Source of the DNA: Lachnospiraceae bacterium
Lineage (GTDB): Bacteria > Bacillota > Clostridia > Lachnospirales > Lachnospiraceae
Direction of reading: 5' to 3'
DNA: 64,000 nt
NCBI GenBank assembly: GCA_017394885.1
Contig: JAFPWO010000028.1
Span: 1-64,000, forward strand
Shown here: positions 56,071-64,000 of the stretch, one piece after another
Numbering within the stretch: position 1 is the first letter of the stretch
Layout of the letters: the number at the start of each line of letters is the position of its first letter
Notes under the pieces: model-generated
Seen by the model: only the letters and a program-made list of their open reading frames with translations
What the model was told of the DNA's origin: nothing
Database searches by the model: none
Translations under genes and position numbers: made by a program

Positions 56071-58479
56071 ATGAAAGCCGGAAAAAGAAAAGCTTTGATC
56101 CTGTCCCTGCTTTTCCTGGCCGCCCTCGTCATCGGGATGCTGGGCAGTCCGGAGAAGGATACGGAAGTAAACGGGGGAACTGCCTTTAAGGCGGCTTCCC
56201 TTCCCGTTATGTGCTTTTCTTACGGCGATCAGCTGATCAACCCGCTCTACGGACGGACCGATGAGGCCGGCGCGGAGACGGATAATCTGAGCGTGTATCC
56301 TTTTACGGAGGATTCGCTTTCTCTGACGGTCCATCTGGTCGCCGGGACCGAACGCCCCCGCTCCGCCGCCTACGAACTGCGCAGCGAAGACGGAAGCCGG
56401 CTGATCGGGCGCGGCGAGGTCAGAAGCTTTACCGGGACCCGTGCGGACCGCTATTTTACCGTGGATCTCCCGGATCTTCTGGATCCCGACACCTATTACC
56501 GCCTGATCTGGACGGTCCGTTACGAGGACGCCGAAGCCCGGTACTTTACGCGGCTGATGAAGCTCTCGGATCCGGAGACGCTTCCGATGCTGACCGCGTA
56601 TGCCGCCGATCTTCATCAGGCGTTTTTCAGCCGCGAGGAAGGCCGCGCCTACGCAGCCAAGCTGGAAACGGATCCCCGCAGCGATAAAAACACTTTTGCC
56701 TATGTGAACATCCAGGGAAATCTGGACCAGGTCACCTGGGGCAACGCGCAGATCACGCCGATCTCCGACCCCTGGCTGCGGATCGAAGCGGTGCAGGGCA
56801 ATTATGTCTATGTTTCCTACGATTATCTGCTGCGCGCGGTGACGGCCGAGACGATCGCCGCGGAGCTGCGGGTGCGGGAATCCATGACCCTGCAGCGCGA
56901 CAAAAAGGCGGTCTATCTTCTAAGCTATGAACGGCATGCGGAGCAGCTCTGGACGCTGCAGGAGAACGAAGTGGTTTCCTCCGGGATCATACTGGGCGTG
57001 CAGGAGGCGGAAAATCTCTCCGCGGTCAAAAGCCCGAACGGACAGATCACCGCGTTTACCGTTGCCGGCGAATTATACAGCTATGACAGCGCCGCGTCCC
57101 GCCTGACCCGGATATTCAGTTTCCGGAGCGAGGGCGAACATGACCTCCGGAAGCTCTGCCGGGATTATTCCATCAAGATCATGAGTGCGGCCGACAACGG
57201 CGATGTGGAATTCGCGGTCTACGGCTACATGAACGGCGGAAGCCGGGAAGGGGAAGTCGGGATCTCGTACTGCGTCTATGAGCCGTCGGCCGGAGAGATC
57301 AGGGAGAAGATGTATCTGGACTTCGACGGTTCCTATGAGACGCTGAAGGGGGAGACAGAGACCCTGTTCATGACGGGCAACGATCATTTCCTGTACTTCT
57401 GTTTTGAAGGACAGGTCTTTGTTATGGACTTTTCCTCCGGAGAAATGGCCGTTCTGGTATCCCGGGAAGAGATGGATTCCCTGGTGATCAATGAGGCCGG
57501 TACGGCCTTTGCCTGGCAGTCCGGTGCGGACCAGCAGTTCCCGAAGACGCTCCGGGTGGTGGATCTGGTGAAGAACCGGAGCGAAACGGTCGAAGCGAAG
57601 GAGGGGGAAGCCATCTATACCCTCGGCTTCATGCGGGAGGATCTGATCGTCGGCCTCGGCAGAAAGGAAAACGGAGCCGTCTCCAACGGCATCGGCGATG
57701 CGCAGTATTACTACGCGCTGGAGATCCTGGATCCGGAGCTTGCCTGCCTGCATCATTATGAATTCCAGGATATGTATATCAACGGGATCGATATCGACTC
57801 GGAGAAGATCACGGTCCATCGCTTCAGCCTGAAAAGCAGCCGGTATTATTATGCGGATATCGACGTCATGCTCCGGGGCGACAGCGCCGGCAATTCCGGG
57901 GCCTCGTTCGGGACCTACAATCATGAGACGCTCCGGCGGATGGCGATGCTAAATTTGCCCAAGATGCCGTCCTATCTCCGCATCGAGAAAAGCTATCCGA
58001 ACCTGTTCCAGGCGGCGCAGACGCTTGCGCTGCCCGATTCCGGAAAGTCGCAGACGGGGCAGGCGAAGTATTATGCCTACGGCGGCGGCAGGCTCATCGG
58101 CCGTTTCGACACGCTGGGGAAAGCCGCGGCGGCAGCGGGAGACAGCTACGGATATGTGATCCGCAGCGACGGTACGCTAAGCTGGAGCTGGAGCGCACGC
58201 CGGGAAAAAGCCGATATCTCCCTTTCGGAGACCCTGAATACGGAAACGCCGCAGGAACTGAGCGGCGCCAGCTTCCGGCAGCTGATGTACTTCCTGAATC
58301 AGGGCACGCCGGTGCTCTGGGCCTCTCCGGACAAAGGAGAACTGTGGATCGTCGGCTATGACTGGCAGGACGCCGCGCTCTATGATCCGGAAACGCAGGA
58401 GATCACCAAGATCGTGCAGAGCGAGATGACGGAACTGATCCGCCGGGAGAATAATTACCTGTGGTGTTTCGGACGCTGA
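56071..58479 (+). CDS. Large membrane-anchored protein of unknown function
   Basis: 802 aa. An N-terminal signal-anchor (residues 8-25, ILSLLFLAALVIGML) and a large extracytoplasmic part without membrane segments. The middle (about 290-640) shows recurring beta-strand blocks that could form a propeller-like fold (FTVAGELYSYD, FCFEGQVFVMDFSSGEM). I do not recognise a family. It starts 3 bases after the dCMP deaminase stop with no clear ribosome site, so translation is probably coupled. Confidence 0.65.
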   Translation: MKAGKRKALILSLLFLAALVIGMLGSPEKDTEVNGGTAFKAASLPVMCFSYGDQLINPLYGRTDEAGAETDNLSVYPFTEDSLSLTVHLVAGTERPRSAAYELRSEDGSRLIGRGEVRSFTGTRADRYFTVDLPDLLDPDTYYRLIWTVRYEDAEARYFTRLMKLSDPETLPMLTAYAADLHQAFFSREEGRAYAAKLETDPRSDKNTFAYVNIQGNLDQVTWGNAQITPISDPWLRIEAVQGNYVYVSYDYLLRAVTAETIAAELRVRESMTLQRDKKAVYLLSYERHAEQLWTLQENEVVSSGIILGVQEAENLSAVKSPNGQITAFTVAGELYSYDSAASRLTRIFSFRSEGEHDLRKLCRDYSIKIMSAADNGDVEFAVYGYMNGGSREGEVGISYCVYEPSAGEIREKMYLDFDGSYETLKGETETLFMTGNDHFLYFCFEGQVFVMDFSSGEMAVLVSREEMDSLVINEAGTAFAWQSGADQQFPKTLRVVDLVKNRSETVEAKEGEAIYTLGFMREDLIVGLGRKENGAVSNGIGDAQYYYALEILDPELACLHHYEFQDMYINGIDIDSEKITVHRFSLKSSRYYYADIDVMLRGDSAGNSGASFGTYNHETLRRMAMLNLPKMPSYLRIEKSYPNLFQAAQTLALPDSGKSQTGQAKYYAYGGGRLIGRFDTLGKAAAAAGDSYGYVIRSDGTLSWSWSARREKADISLSETLNTETPQELSGASFRQLMYFLNQGTPVLWASPDKGELWIVGYDWQDAALYDPETQEITKIVQSEMTELIRRENNYLWCFGR

Positions 58480-58510
58480 CCCTTCCGGGAAAGGCACCTC
58501 CCGAAACTGT

Positions 58511-58539
58511 TTGACAGCGGCGATGCCGCCGTGTATAAT
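58511..58539 (+). promoter_or_regulatory. Promoter of the SRP RNA
   Basis: Perfect TTGACA (58511-58516), 17-base spacer, perfect TATAAT (58534-58539). Confidence 0.9.
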
Positions 58540-58545
58540 ACCCAT

Positions 58546-58798
58546 GCATTTTGAATACTAAGTTTCCGCGCAGCCGGGGCCGTGGCGTGCCTTGTACCTG
58601 AGCCTTCAGGGGTGATGTGCTGACAGAGGGGACGGTCTCGTGTTCCGAATGCAGCGTTCGGTCTTACGCAACAGAAATTGTGAATCGTGTCAGGTCGGGG
58701 ACGAAGCAGCACTAAGCAAACCTTCTGTGTGCCGTAAGGTAGCCGGGCTCTGCGGATCATTGGGCCGTGCTTCGAAGCAGCACGCGCGGATTTTTTAT
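58546..58798 (+). ncRNA. ffs: Signal recognition particle RNA, large bacterial type
   Basis: About 250 bases. The conserved apical domain is present (GTGTCAGGTC then GACGAAGCAGCACTAAG near 58687-58717). The GCCTTGTACCTGAGCC segment near 58588 matches the Alu-domain region of Bacillus-type scRNA. The ends pair (TCCGCGC at 58565 with GCGCGGA at 58784) and a T-run follows. Position directly before dnaX is the standard Firmicute arrangement. Exact ends are estimated. Confidence 0.9.
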
Positions 58799-58826
58799 TG
58801 CACTTTTCCATGGCCTATGTTATGAT
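58798..58826 (+). promoter_or_regulatory. Promoter of dnaX-ybaB-recR
   Basis: TTGCAC (58798-58803), 17-base spacer, TATGAT (58821-58826), 47 bases before dnaX. Confidence 0.65.
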
Positions 58827-58872
58827 AAATCCAAAGTTTCGGTTTCCGAAACCGGCCTTTTGAGGACTGCTT

Positions 58873-60444
58873 ATGGCATATATCGCGCTGTACCGCAAAT
58901 GGCGGCCTTCCCGCTTTGACGAGGTCAGAGGCCAGGACGCTGTTGTGGCTACTTTAAAGAATCAGATCATCGGTGACAGGATAGGTCACGCCTATCTTTT
59001 TTGCGGTTCCCGCGGAACTGGCAAGACCTCGGTCGCCAAGATCTTTGCCAGAGCGGTCAACTGCGAAAATCTGCAGGATGGAGAGCCCTGCGGCTGCTGC
59101 GCTATGTGCCGCGCCATCGAAGCCGGAAGCTCGACCAACGTGATCGAGATCGATGCGGCTTCCAATAACGGCGTGGACAATATCCGGGAGATCCGCGAGG
59201 AGGTGCAGTACCGCCCGGCGGAAGGAAAGTACCGGGTCTATATCATCGATGAAGCCCACGCGATCACGGCCGCGGCTTTCAACGCGCTGCTCAAAACGCT
59301 GGAAGAGCCGCCGTCCTATGTGATCTTTATCCTCGCTACGACGGAACCGCACAAAATACTTCCGACGGTCTTAAGCCGCTGTCAGCGCTATGACTTCCGC
59401 CGCATTACCGCGGAGGATATTATCGCGCGCCTGCGGGAGCTCTCTGCCGGAGAAGGCGTGGAGGCGGAGGAAACGGCACTGTCCTATCTTGCCCGCAAGG
59501 CGGACGGCGGGATGCGGGACGCCATCAGCCTGTTTGATCAGTGCGTCTCCACCTACGGCAAAGAGAAGCTGACCTATGAAAAAGCGCTTTCAGCCCTCGG
59601 CACGGTAGACAGCGATATCTTAAGCGATTTGCTGCGGGCCCTGCTGATGGATGAGCCCTCCCGGGCCCTGTCCCTGGTGGAAGAAGTGCGGAATGCGGGC
59701 GGCGATCTGGGACAGTTCGTGCAGGATTTTATCTGGTACCTGCGAAACCTTCTGCTGCTCATGAGCGCGGACGCGTCCAAGGACCTGCTGGAAATGTCCG
59801 AAAACGACTGGCTGCGCATGGCGGAAGAGGCCCGCATGACGGAGCCGGAGGAACTGATGCGGTATATCCGCCTGTTCTCCTCTCTGTATAATGATATGAG
59901 AAATGCCGCGGACAAGCGGGTCCTGCTGGAGGTGGCCGTGATCCGGGCGTCCCGGCCGGCCATGGACGCGGATCTGTCCGCGCTGACGTCCCGCATGGCG
60001 GCGCTGGAAAGAAAAGTGGCGGCGCTGCCCGCGCAGATGGCACAGACGCCGGCCGCCCCGGTTTCCCCGCCGGCCCCGGCGGGAAAAAAGGCGGCCCCGG
60101 AAGTGGCGCTGGCGCCGGCCCAGTGGGAAGATCTGAAACTGCTCGAGGAAAACTGGGCGGGGATCCTGCGGGGGCTGCCGCATCAGGCGTCCATCCCCTT
60201 AAAAGACGCCTGGATCGCCCCGCGGGAAGGCGGGGTGATGGAGCTGGTCTTTAAAGACAGCTTCAGCCGGAATATGGCAGAAAAATTCGGCACGCTGGAT
60301 CAGCTGCAGAAAGCGGTGGCCGCAAAATACGGCAAGAGCTTCCGCTTTGACGGAAGAACGGCCGGTACCAAGGAAATACAGCCGACGTTCGTATCGGACA
60401 GTGAGTTGGAAGCGATACGGATGCCCATCGATACGGAGGAATAA
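58873..60444 (+). CDS. dnaX: DNA polymerase III subunit gamma/tau
   Basis: 523 aa. AAA+ core with Walker A GSRGTGKTS at about 44, four zinc Cys (CENLQDGEPCGCCAMC), Walker B VYIIDEAH and sensor SRCQRYDF. Domain III ends near 370. A linker rich in Ala/Pro (380-415) leads to a short tau-specific C-terminus. It is the clamp-loader ATPase. An A AAA AAG heptamer in the zero frame at codons 404-406 could shorten a fraction of the product by frameshifting. Confidence 0.96.
   Translation: MAYIALYRKWRPSRFDEVRGQDAVVATLKNQIIGDRIGHAYLFCGSRGTGKTSVAKIFARAVNCENLQDGEPCGCCAMCRAIEAGSSTNVIEIDAASNNGVDNIREIREEVQYRPAEGKYRVYIIDEAHAITAAAFNALLKTLEEPPSYVIFILATTEPHKILPTVLSRCQRYDFRRITAEDIIARLRELSAGEGVEAEETALSYLARKADGGMRDAISLFDQCVSTYGKEKLTYEKALSALGTVDSDILSDLLRALLMDEPSRALSLVEEVRNAGGDLGQFVQDFIWYLRNLLLLMSADASKDLLEMSENDWLRMAEEARMTEPEELMRYIRLFSSLYNDMRNAADKRVLLEVAVIRASRPAMDADLSALTSRMAALERKVAALPAQMAQTPAAPVSPPAPAGKKAAPEVALAPAQWEDLKLLEENWAGILRGLPHQASIPLKDAWIAPREGGVMELVFKDSFSRNMAEKFGTLDQLQKAVAAKYGKSFRFDGRTAGTKEIQPTFVSDSELEAIRMPIDTEE
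60084..60090 (+). other. A AAA AAG slippery heptamer in dnaX
   Basis: The heptamer is in the frame needed for -1 slippage and sits in the linker after domain III, as in E. coli dnaX. The -1 frame stops about 60 codons later near 60255. I see no strong downstream stem or upstream Shine-Dalgarno-like stimulator. Confidence 0.4.
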
Positions 60445-60445
60445 A

Positions 60446-60787
60446 ATGTCCAAACGAGGCGGATATCCCGGCGGAATGCCGAGCAACATGAACAATCTGA
60501 TGAAGCAGGCCCAGCGAATGCAGCGTCAGATGGAGGAGATGCAGAAGGAACTGGAAGAGAAGGAGTACACGGTCACTGCCGGCGGCGGTGCCGTGGAACT
60601 CGTGCTTTCCGGGAAAAACGAGCTGCTTTCCATGAAGCTGAATCCGGAAGTGGTGGATCCGGACGACGTGGATATGCTGCAGGATCTGATCGTGGCGGCG
60701 GTCAATGAAGGCCTTCGCACGGTCCAGACCGAAAAGCAGAATTCCATGAATGCCCTGACCGGCGGGCTGGGAGGATTCGGCCTGTAA
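60446..60787 (+). CDS. YbaB/EbfC nucleoid-associated protein
   Basis: 113 aa. Gly-rich N-terminus, MKQAQRMQRQMEEMQKELEEKEYTVTAGGGAVELVLSGKNELLSMKLNPEVV core, and a Gly-rich tail. It binds DNA as a dimer and is typically encoded between dnaX and recR. ATG 60446 has GGAGGA upstream, one base after the dnaX stop. Confidence 0.94.
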   Translation: MSKRGGYPGGMPSNMNNLMKQAQRMQRQMEEMQKELEEKEYTVTAGGGAVELVLSGKNELLSMKLNPEVVDPDDVDMLQDLIVAAVNEGLRTVQTEKQNSMNALTGGLGGFGL

Positions 60788-61386
60788 TGGAATATTACAG
60801 CAGTCATATTCAGAATCTGATCGAGGAGCTGGCCAGGCTTCCGGGGATCGGGGCCAAAAGCGCCGCCCGGCTGGCATTCCATCTGATTAATCAGCCGGAA
60901 GAGACGGTCAGACGGCTGGCGGACACCCTGGTGGAGGCCCGCAGCGGCGTCCGCTTCTGCCGGGAATGCTGCACCTTGACGGACGAGGAGCTCTGCCCGA
61001 TCTGCAGCAGCACGGCGCGGGACCATCAGACCATCATGGTGGTGGAAAACTCCCGGGATCTGGCCGCGTATGAACGGACCGGCCGGTATGGCGGCGTTTA
61101 TCATGTGCTGCACGGCGCCATCTCACCGGCGCTTGGCATCGGCCCTTCCGACATCCGTCTCAAGGAGCTGATGCGGCGGCTCAGCGAGGAAGACGTAAAA
61201 GAAGTGATTATTGCCACGGGATCGACGCTGGAAGGCGAAACCACGGCAATGTATATCAGCAAACTGATCCGGCCGACGGGGATCCTGACCAGCCGGATCG
61301 CCAGCGGTGTCCCGGTAGGCGGAGACCTGGAATACATCGACGAAGTGACTTTATACAGAGCTCTGGAAGGGCGCAGAGCGTTATAG
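60787..61386 (+). CDS. recR: Recombination mediator RecR
   Basis: 199 aa, full length. Helix-hairpin-helix LPGIGAKSAARLAFHL, zinc finger CRECCTLTDEELCPIC, and a Toprim domain from IMVVENSRDLAAYERTG to the C-terminus. It loads RecA at gaps with RecO/RecF. The start overlaps the ybaB stop (TAATG), so it is translationally coupled. Confidence 0.97.
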   Translation: MEYYSSHIQNLIEELARLPGIGAKSAARLAFHLINQPEETVRRLADTLVEARSGVRFCRECCTLTDEELCPICSSTARDHQTIMVVENSRDLAAYERTGRYGGVYHVLHGAISPALGIGPSDIRLKELMRRLSEEDVKEVIIATGSTLEGETTAMYISKLIRPTGILTSRIASGVPVGGDLEYIDEVTLYRALEGRRAL

Positions 61387-61400
61387 CGCGAGGGGGAAGT

Positions 61401-64000
61401 ATGGACAAGTATACGTACAGCATCAAGGCGGAAAAAATTCAGAAGCTTGTGAAAAAGGGCGATTACGAAGCTGCGGTCAAAGTGGCGGATACCGTAGACT
61501 GGGAAGAGGTCCATTCGGTGCGTCTGCTGACGATAACCGCCGCTGCCTATGAAAATGTGCGGGATTATAAGACCGCCATTGAACTGCTTCAGATGGCCTA
61601 CGAGGAATCGGCGGTAGGCAAGCGGATTCTTTATAAGCTGACCGGCCTGGCCATCGCGGACAATAACGTGGAACTGGCCCAGCATTATTATGAAATGTAT
61701 CTGCGGGAGGCACAGGACGACAACGGCCGGTATCTCCTGCGGTATCTGCTGGCAGAACTGAAACAGGAACCGCTGGATAAGCGCATTGCCATCCTGGAAA
61801 CCTACCGGAAATATGAATTTGAGGAAGAATGGGCCCTGCGTCTGGCCCAGCTTTACGATGAGGCCGGCATGGGCGACGCCTGCGTCAAGCTCTGCGATGA
61901 GATTATTCTCTGGTTCGGCGTCGGCGAGTATGTGGACGAAGCGCTGGAACTGAAGGAAAAATACGCCCCGCTCAGCGCGGAACAGCAGGAACACCGCAGC
62001 AATAAAGAGTATTACGAACAGCGCTATAAAGAAGTGGTGGATGAGTACACCGGCCGGGAGGAAGCGCTGGCCGCCGCGGAGCGCAAGGCAGCCGGCCTGG
62101 ATGAGGACGATGAAGAAACGCCGCCTGTTCCGGCCGATGAAAGCTGGAAAGAGCAGATCGTGCTGATCGAAGCGAAAAAGCTGGATGAGGCGGTCCCGAA
62201 AGCTCTGGAGAAGCTCGCGGCTTATTACCGTGAGAAGAAGGCTCCGATGGCGAAGCTGACCCGGATCTCCGCGGAACGCTTCAATCAGATCGGCCTTGCC
62301 GCGGCCAGCAAGCATATCCAGGGGAAGGATCTTCTCGTGGATAACGCGGCCCTCCTTTCGGATGAACTGCTGGCGGATATCGTCAACTGCGTCCGGGAAG
62401 GAAAGCATGAAAATCTTTTCGTCATGGTAGATGATCCGACCCAGCTGGCCTATCTGGATTCCCGCTTGGGCGAGTTTGACAAAGCGGAAGAGGAAGTTCC
62501 GCAGATCGTTGTTTCCGAACTGGAAGCGGAGGATGTCCTGCTGAATGTTTCCGAGGTCATGGGCGAGGAATCGGCCGAGCCGGCGGGACAGGCGACCCAG
62601 GATATCGCACCGGCCGCGGCTGCGACAGCGGACCTTGGCAAAGCTGCGGAAGCCGCTGAGGAAAAAGCCGAAGAGCTGACGGAAGCCGCCGAAGATGCAG
62701 CCGAGGAAGCCGCTGAGACGATAGAAGAAGCGGCAGAAGCTGTTGAGGAGAAAACGGAAGATCTGGCGGAGGCCGCGGAAGAAAAGGCTGAGGAAACTGC
62801 TGAAGCAGCAGAAGAAACTGTGGAAGCTGTGGAGGAAGTGGCCGAAGAGCTGACGGAAGCTGCGGCCGAGGAAGCCGCTGAGACGCTAGAAGAAGCGGCA
62901 GAAGCTGTTGAGGAGAAAACGGAAGATCTGGCGGAGGCCGCGGAAGAAAAGGCTGAGGCAACTGCTGAAGCAGCAGAAGAAACCGTGGAAGCTGTGAAGG
63001 AAAAAGCCGAAGAGCTGGCAGAAGCCGCGGAAAATGCGGCCGAGGAAGCCGCTGAAGCAGCAGAAGAAACTGTGAAAGCTGCTGAGGAAAAAGCGGAAGA
63101 GCTGGCAGAAGCCGCGGAAGAGAAGGTTGAGGAAGCTGCTGAGACGGTAGAAGAAGCAGCAGAAGAAGCCGTCGAAGCCGCCGAGGAGAAAGCCGAAGAA
63201 CTGGCAGAAGCCGCGGAAGAGAAAGCCGAGGAAGCCGCTGAAACGGCAGAAGAAGCTGCCGAAGCCGCCGAGGAGAAAGCGGAAGAGCTGGCAAAAGCCG
63301 CGGAAGAAAAGGCTGAGGAAGCTGCCGAAGCAGTAGAAGAAACCGTGGAAACTGCGGAGGAAAAAGCCGAAGAGCTGGCGGAAGCTGCTGAAGAGAAGGC
63401 TGAGAAAACTGCCGAAGCGGTAGAAGAAGTGACAGAAGCTGCTGAGGAAAAAGCGGAAGAACTGACAGAAGCCGCGGAAGAGAAAGCCGAGGAAGCCGCT
63501 GAAAAGGCAGAAAATTTCTTCGAAGAGATAGAGACCAAAGCAGAAGAAACGGCTGAGGATATCCTTCCGGTAAAGGATACGCTTCCGGCTGAAGAAGAAA
63601 TCGGAGAGGGCGAGCAGTGGACCATCGATGCATTCCTCCGTGCGCAGAGCGAAGAAAACGCGAAAGCGGAAGAAGCGGCGGCTGAAGTGACGGAAAAACT
63701 GGACGCGCTGGAAGAAAAGGCGGAGGAAGCCGCCGAAGCTGCCGAAGAGAAAGCGGAAGAACTGGCAAAAGCGCTGGAGGAGATTCCGGAGACGGCAGAA
63801 GAGGCCGTGGAAGCTGCCGGGGAAGCGTTTGAAGACGTGATCCCGGAAACAACTGAGCCGGCTGCAGAAGAAGCTGTGGAGGAAGTCCTGGCCGAAGCAG
63901 TTTCCGATCTCGTTCCGGAAGAAGTGGAAGAAGATTTCTCCGAGGTGCCGGAGGTCGTATTCTCCGAGACCGAGCGGATCATGGAAGAAAAACAGGCCGA
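61401..64000 (+). CDS. Large acidic protein with helical repeat N-terminus and 29-residue Glu/Ala repeats (3' end outside window)
   Basis: At least 866 aa, open to the window edge. Residues 1-220 form TPR-like helix pairs (AEKIQKLVKKGDYEAAVKVADTVDW, then DYKTAIELLQMAYEE). Residues 250-390 are a second helical region. Residues 415-700 are about ten copies of a 29-residue Glu/Ala/Lys unit that splits as 11+11+7 (AEEKAEELAEA, AEEKAEEAAET, then AEEAAEA). An acidic tail follows. GGGGGAAG precedes ATG 61401, 15 bases after recR, so it shares that operon. I do not recognise the family. Confidence 0.75.
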   Translation, partial: MDKYTYSIKAEKIQKLVKKGDYEAAVKVADTVDWEEVHSVRLLTITAAAYENVRDYKTAIELLQMAYEESAVGKRILYKLTGLAIADNNVELAQHYYEMYLREAQDDNGRYLLRYLLAELKQEPLDKRIAILETYRKYEFEEEWALRLAQLYDEAGMGDACVKLCDEIILWFGVGEYVDEALELKEKYAPLSAEQQEHRSNKEYYEQRYKEVVDEYTGREEALAAAERKAAGLDEDDEETPPVPADESWKEQIVLIEAKKLDEAVPKALEKLAAYYREKKAPMAKLTRISAERFNQIGLAAASKHIQGKDLLVDNAALLSDELLADIVNCVREGKHENLFVMVDDPTQLAYLDSRLGEFDKAEEEVPQIVVSELEAEDVLLNVSEVMGEESAEPAGQATQDIAPAAAATADLGKAAEAAEEKAEELTEAAEDAAEEAAETIEEAAEAVEEKTEDLAEAAEEKAEETAEAAEETVEAVEEVAEELTEAAAEEAAETLEEAAEAVEEKTEDLAEAAEEKAEATAEAAEETVEAVKEKAEELAEAAENAAEEAAEAAEETVKAAEEKAEELAEAAEEKVEEAAETVEEAAEEAVEAAEEKAEELAEAAEEKAEEAAETAEEAAEAAEEKAEELAKAAEEKAEEAAEAVEETVETAEEKAEELAEAAEEKAEKTAEAVEEVTEAAEEKAEELTEAAEEKAEEAAEKAENFFEEIETKAEETAEDILPVKDTLPAEEEIGEGEQWTIDAFLRAQSEENAKAEEAAAEVTEKLDALEEKAEEAAEAAEEKAEELAKALEEIPETAEEAVEAAGEAFEDVIPETTEPAAEEAVEEVLAEAVSDLVPEEVEEDFSEVPEVVFSETERIMEEKQA
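62640..63520 (+). repeat. Tandem 87-bp (29-codon) repeats coding for Glu/Ala helices
   Basis: About ten degenerate units. Near-identical DNA blocks starting at 62706 and 62871 (165 bp apart, 55 codons) show a recent internal duplication; most other units differ at silent sites, indicating older copies. Confidence 0.8.

Noticed and set aside
62450..63982. A 510-aa minus-strand frame rich in Ser and Ala, and a second minus-strand frame rich in Leu/Pro
   Set aside because: Both are antisense shadows of the Glu/Ala repeat gene; no ribosome site, low-complexity content dictated by the complementary codons.
1..64000. tRNA or rRNA genes
   Set aside because: I looked for cloverleaf-like stretches and GGTTC-type T-arms in the intergenic regions and found none I could support.

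Overview
The window looks like the chromosome of an anaerobic Firmicute of the class Clostridia, most likely Lachnospiraceae or a close relative. The evidence is the gene content and order: rplM-rpsI, a large-type SRP RNA ahead of dnaX-ybaB-recR, archaeal-type AspRS, Clostridia-style conjugative and Tn4451-type elements, a Firmicute Tad locus, and AAGGAGG ribosome binding sites nearly everywhere. The core sequence is GC-rich. Two stretches (about 3.9-15.0 kb and 17.9-22.4 kb) are visibly more AT-rich and look acquired. The genus is an inference.

Layout. 1-2.8 kb: the end of an integrated conjugative or plasmid-like element, with two small Cys-rich proteins, a RepA_N-type initiator that carries four iterons at exact 23-bp spacing plus a DnaA box inside its own gene, and a ParB. 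It abuts the rplM-rpsI operon (2.8-3.8 kb). 3.9-15 kb: a catabolic island for an unidentified carboxylate. It has a TRAP transporter, lactonase-like MBL hydrolase, 2-hydroxyacid and 3-hydroxyisobutyrate-type dehydrogenases, an RraA aldolase-like protein, a PanB homologue, an Fe-S flavoprotein, a homocitrate-synthase-like enzyme and an SDR. A LysR regulator lies between the two transcription units, and both units carry matching palindromes about 62-64 bases upstream of their predicted start points. 15.1-17.8 kb: a C_GCAxxG_C_C protein, a PD-(D/E)XK-like protein and serS. 17.9-22.4 kb: a 4.5-kb serine-recombinase element (tnpX/tnpW type) that has split the serS terminator in two. 22.4-32 kb: cupin, a VTC/DUF4956/Cthe_2159 operon, pepT, an MGMT-like protein, a repeat lipoprotein, a peptidase E-like protein and a Na/Pi cotransporter.

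32-46 kb: a spermidine-synthase-like membrane protein, a trkA-trkH-aspS operon, then an operon of GAF-ABC ATPase, FtsX-type permease and PAS-nucleotide cyclase, and glgB behind a structured leader. 46.5-54.5 kb: a Tad pilus locus ending in a clean terminator. 54.5-58.5 kb: sua5-type threonylcarbamoyl-AMP synthase, dCMP deaminase and an 802-aa protein of unknown function. 58.5-64 kb: SRP RNA, dnaX, ybaB, recR and an open-ended large protein with 29-residue Glu/Ala helical repeats, truncated by the window edge.

The most interesting candidate system is the GAF-ABC/permease/cyclase operon. The cyclase has the glutamate expected of a guanylyl cyclase, and the GAF domain fused to the ATPase carries an NKxnF-type motif seen in cyclic-nucleotide-binding GAF domains. 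This suggests a transporter gated by a nucleotide made by its own operon partner.
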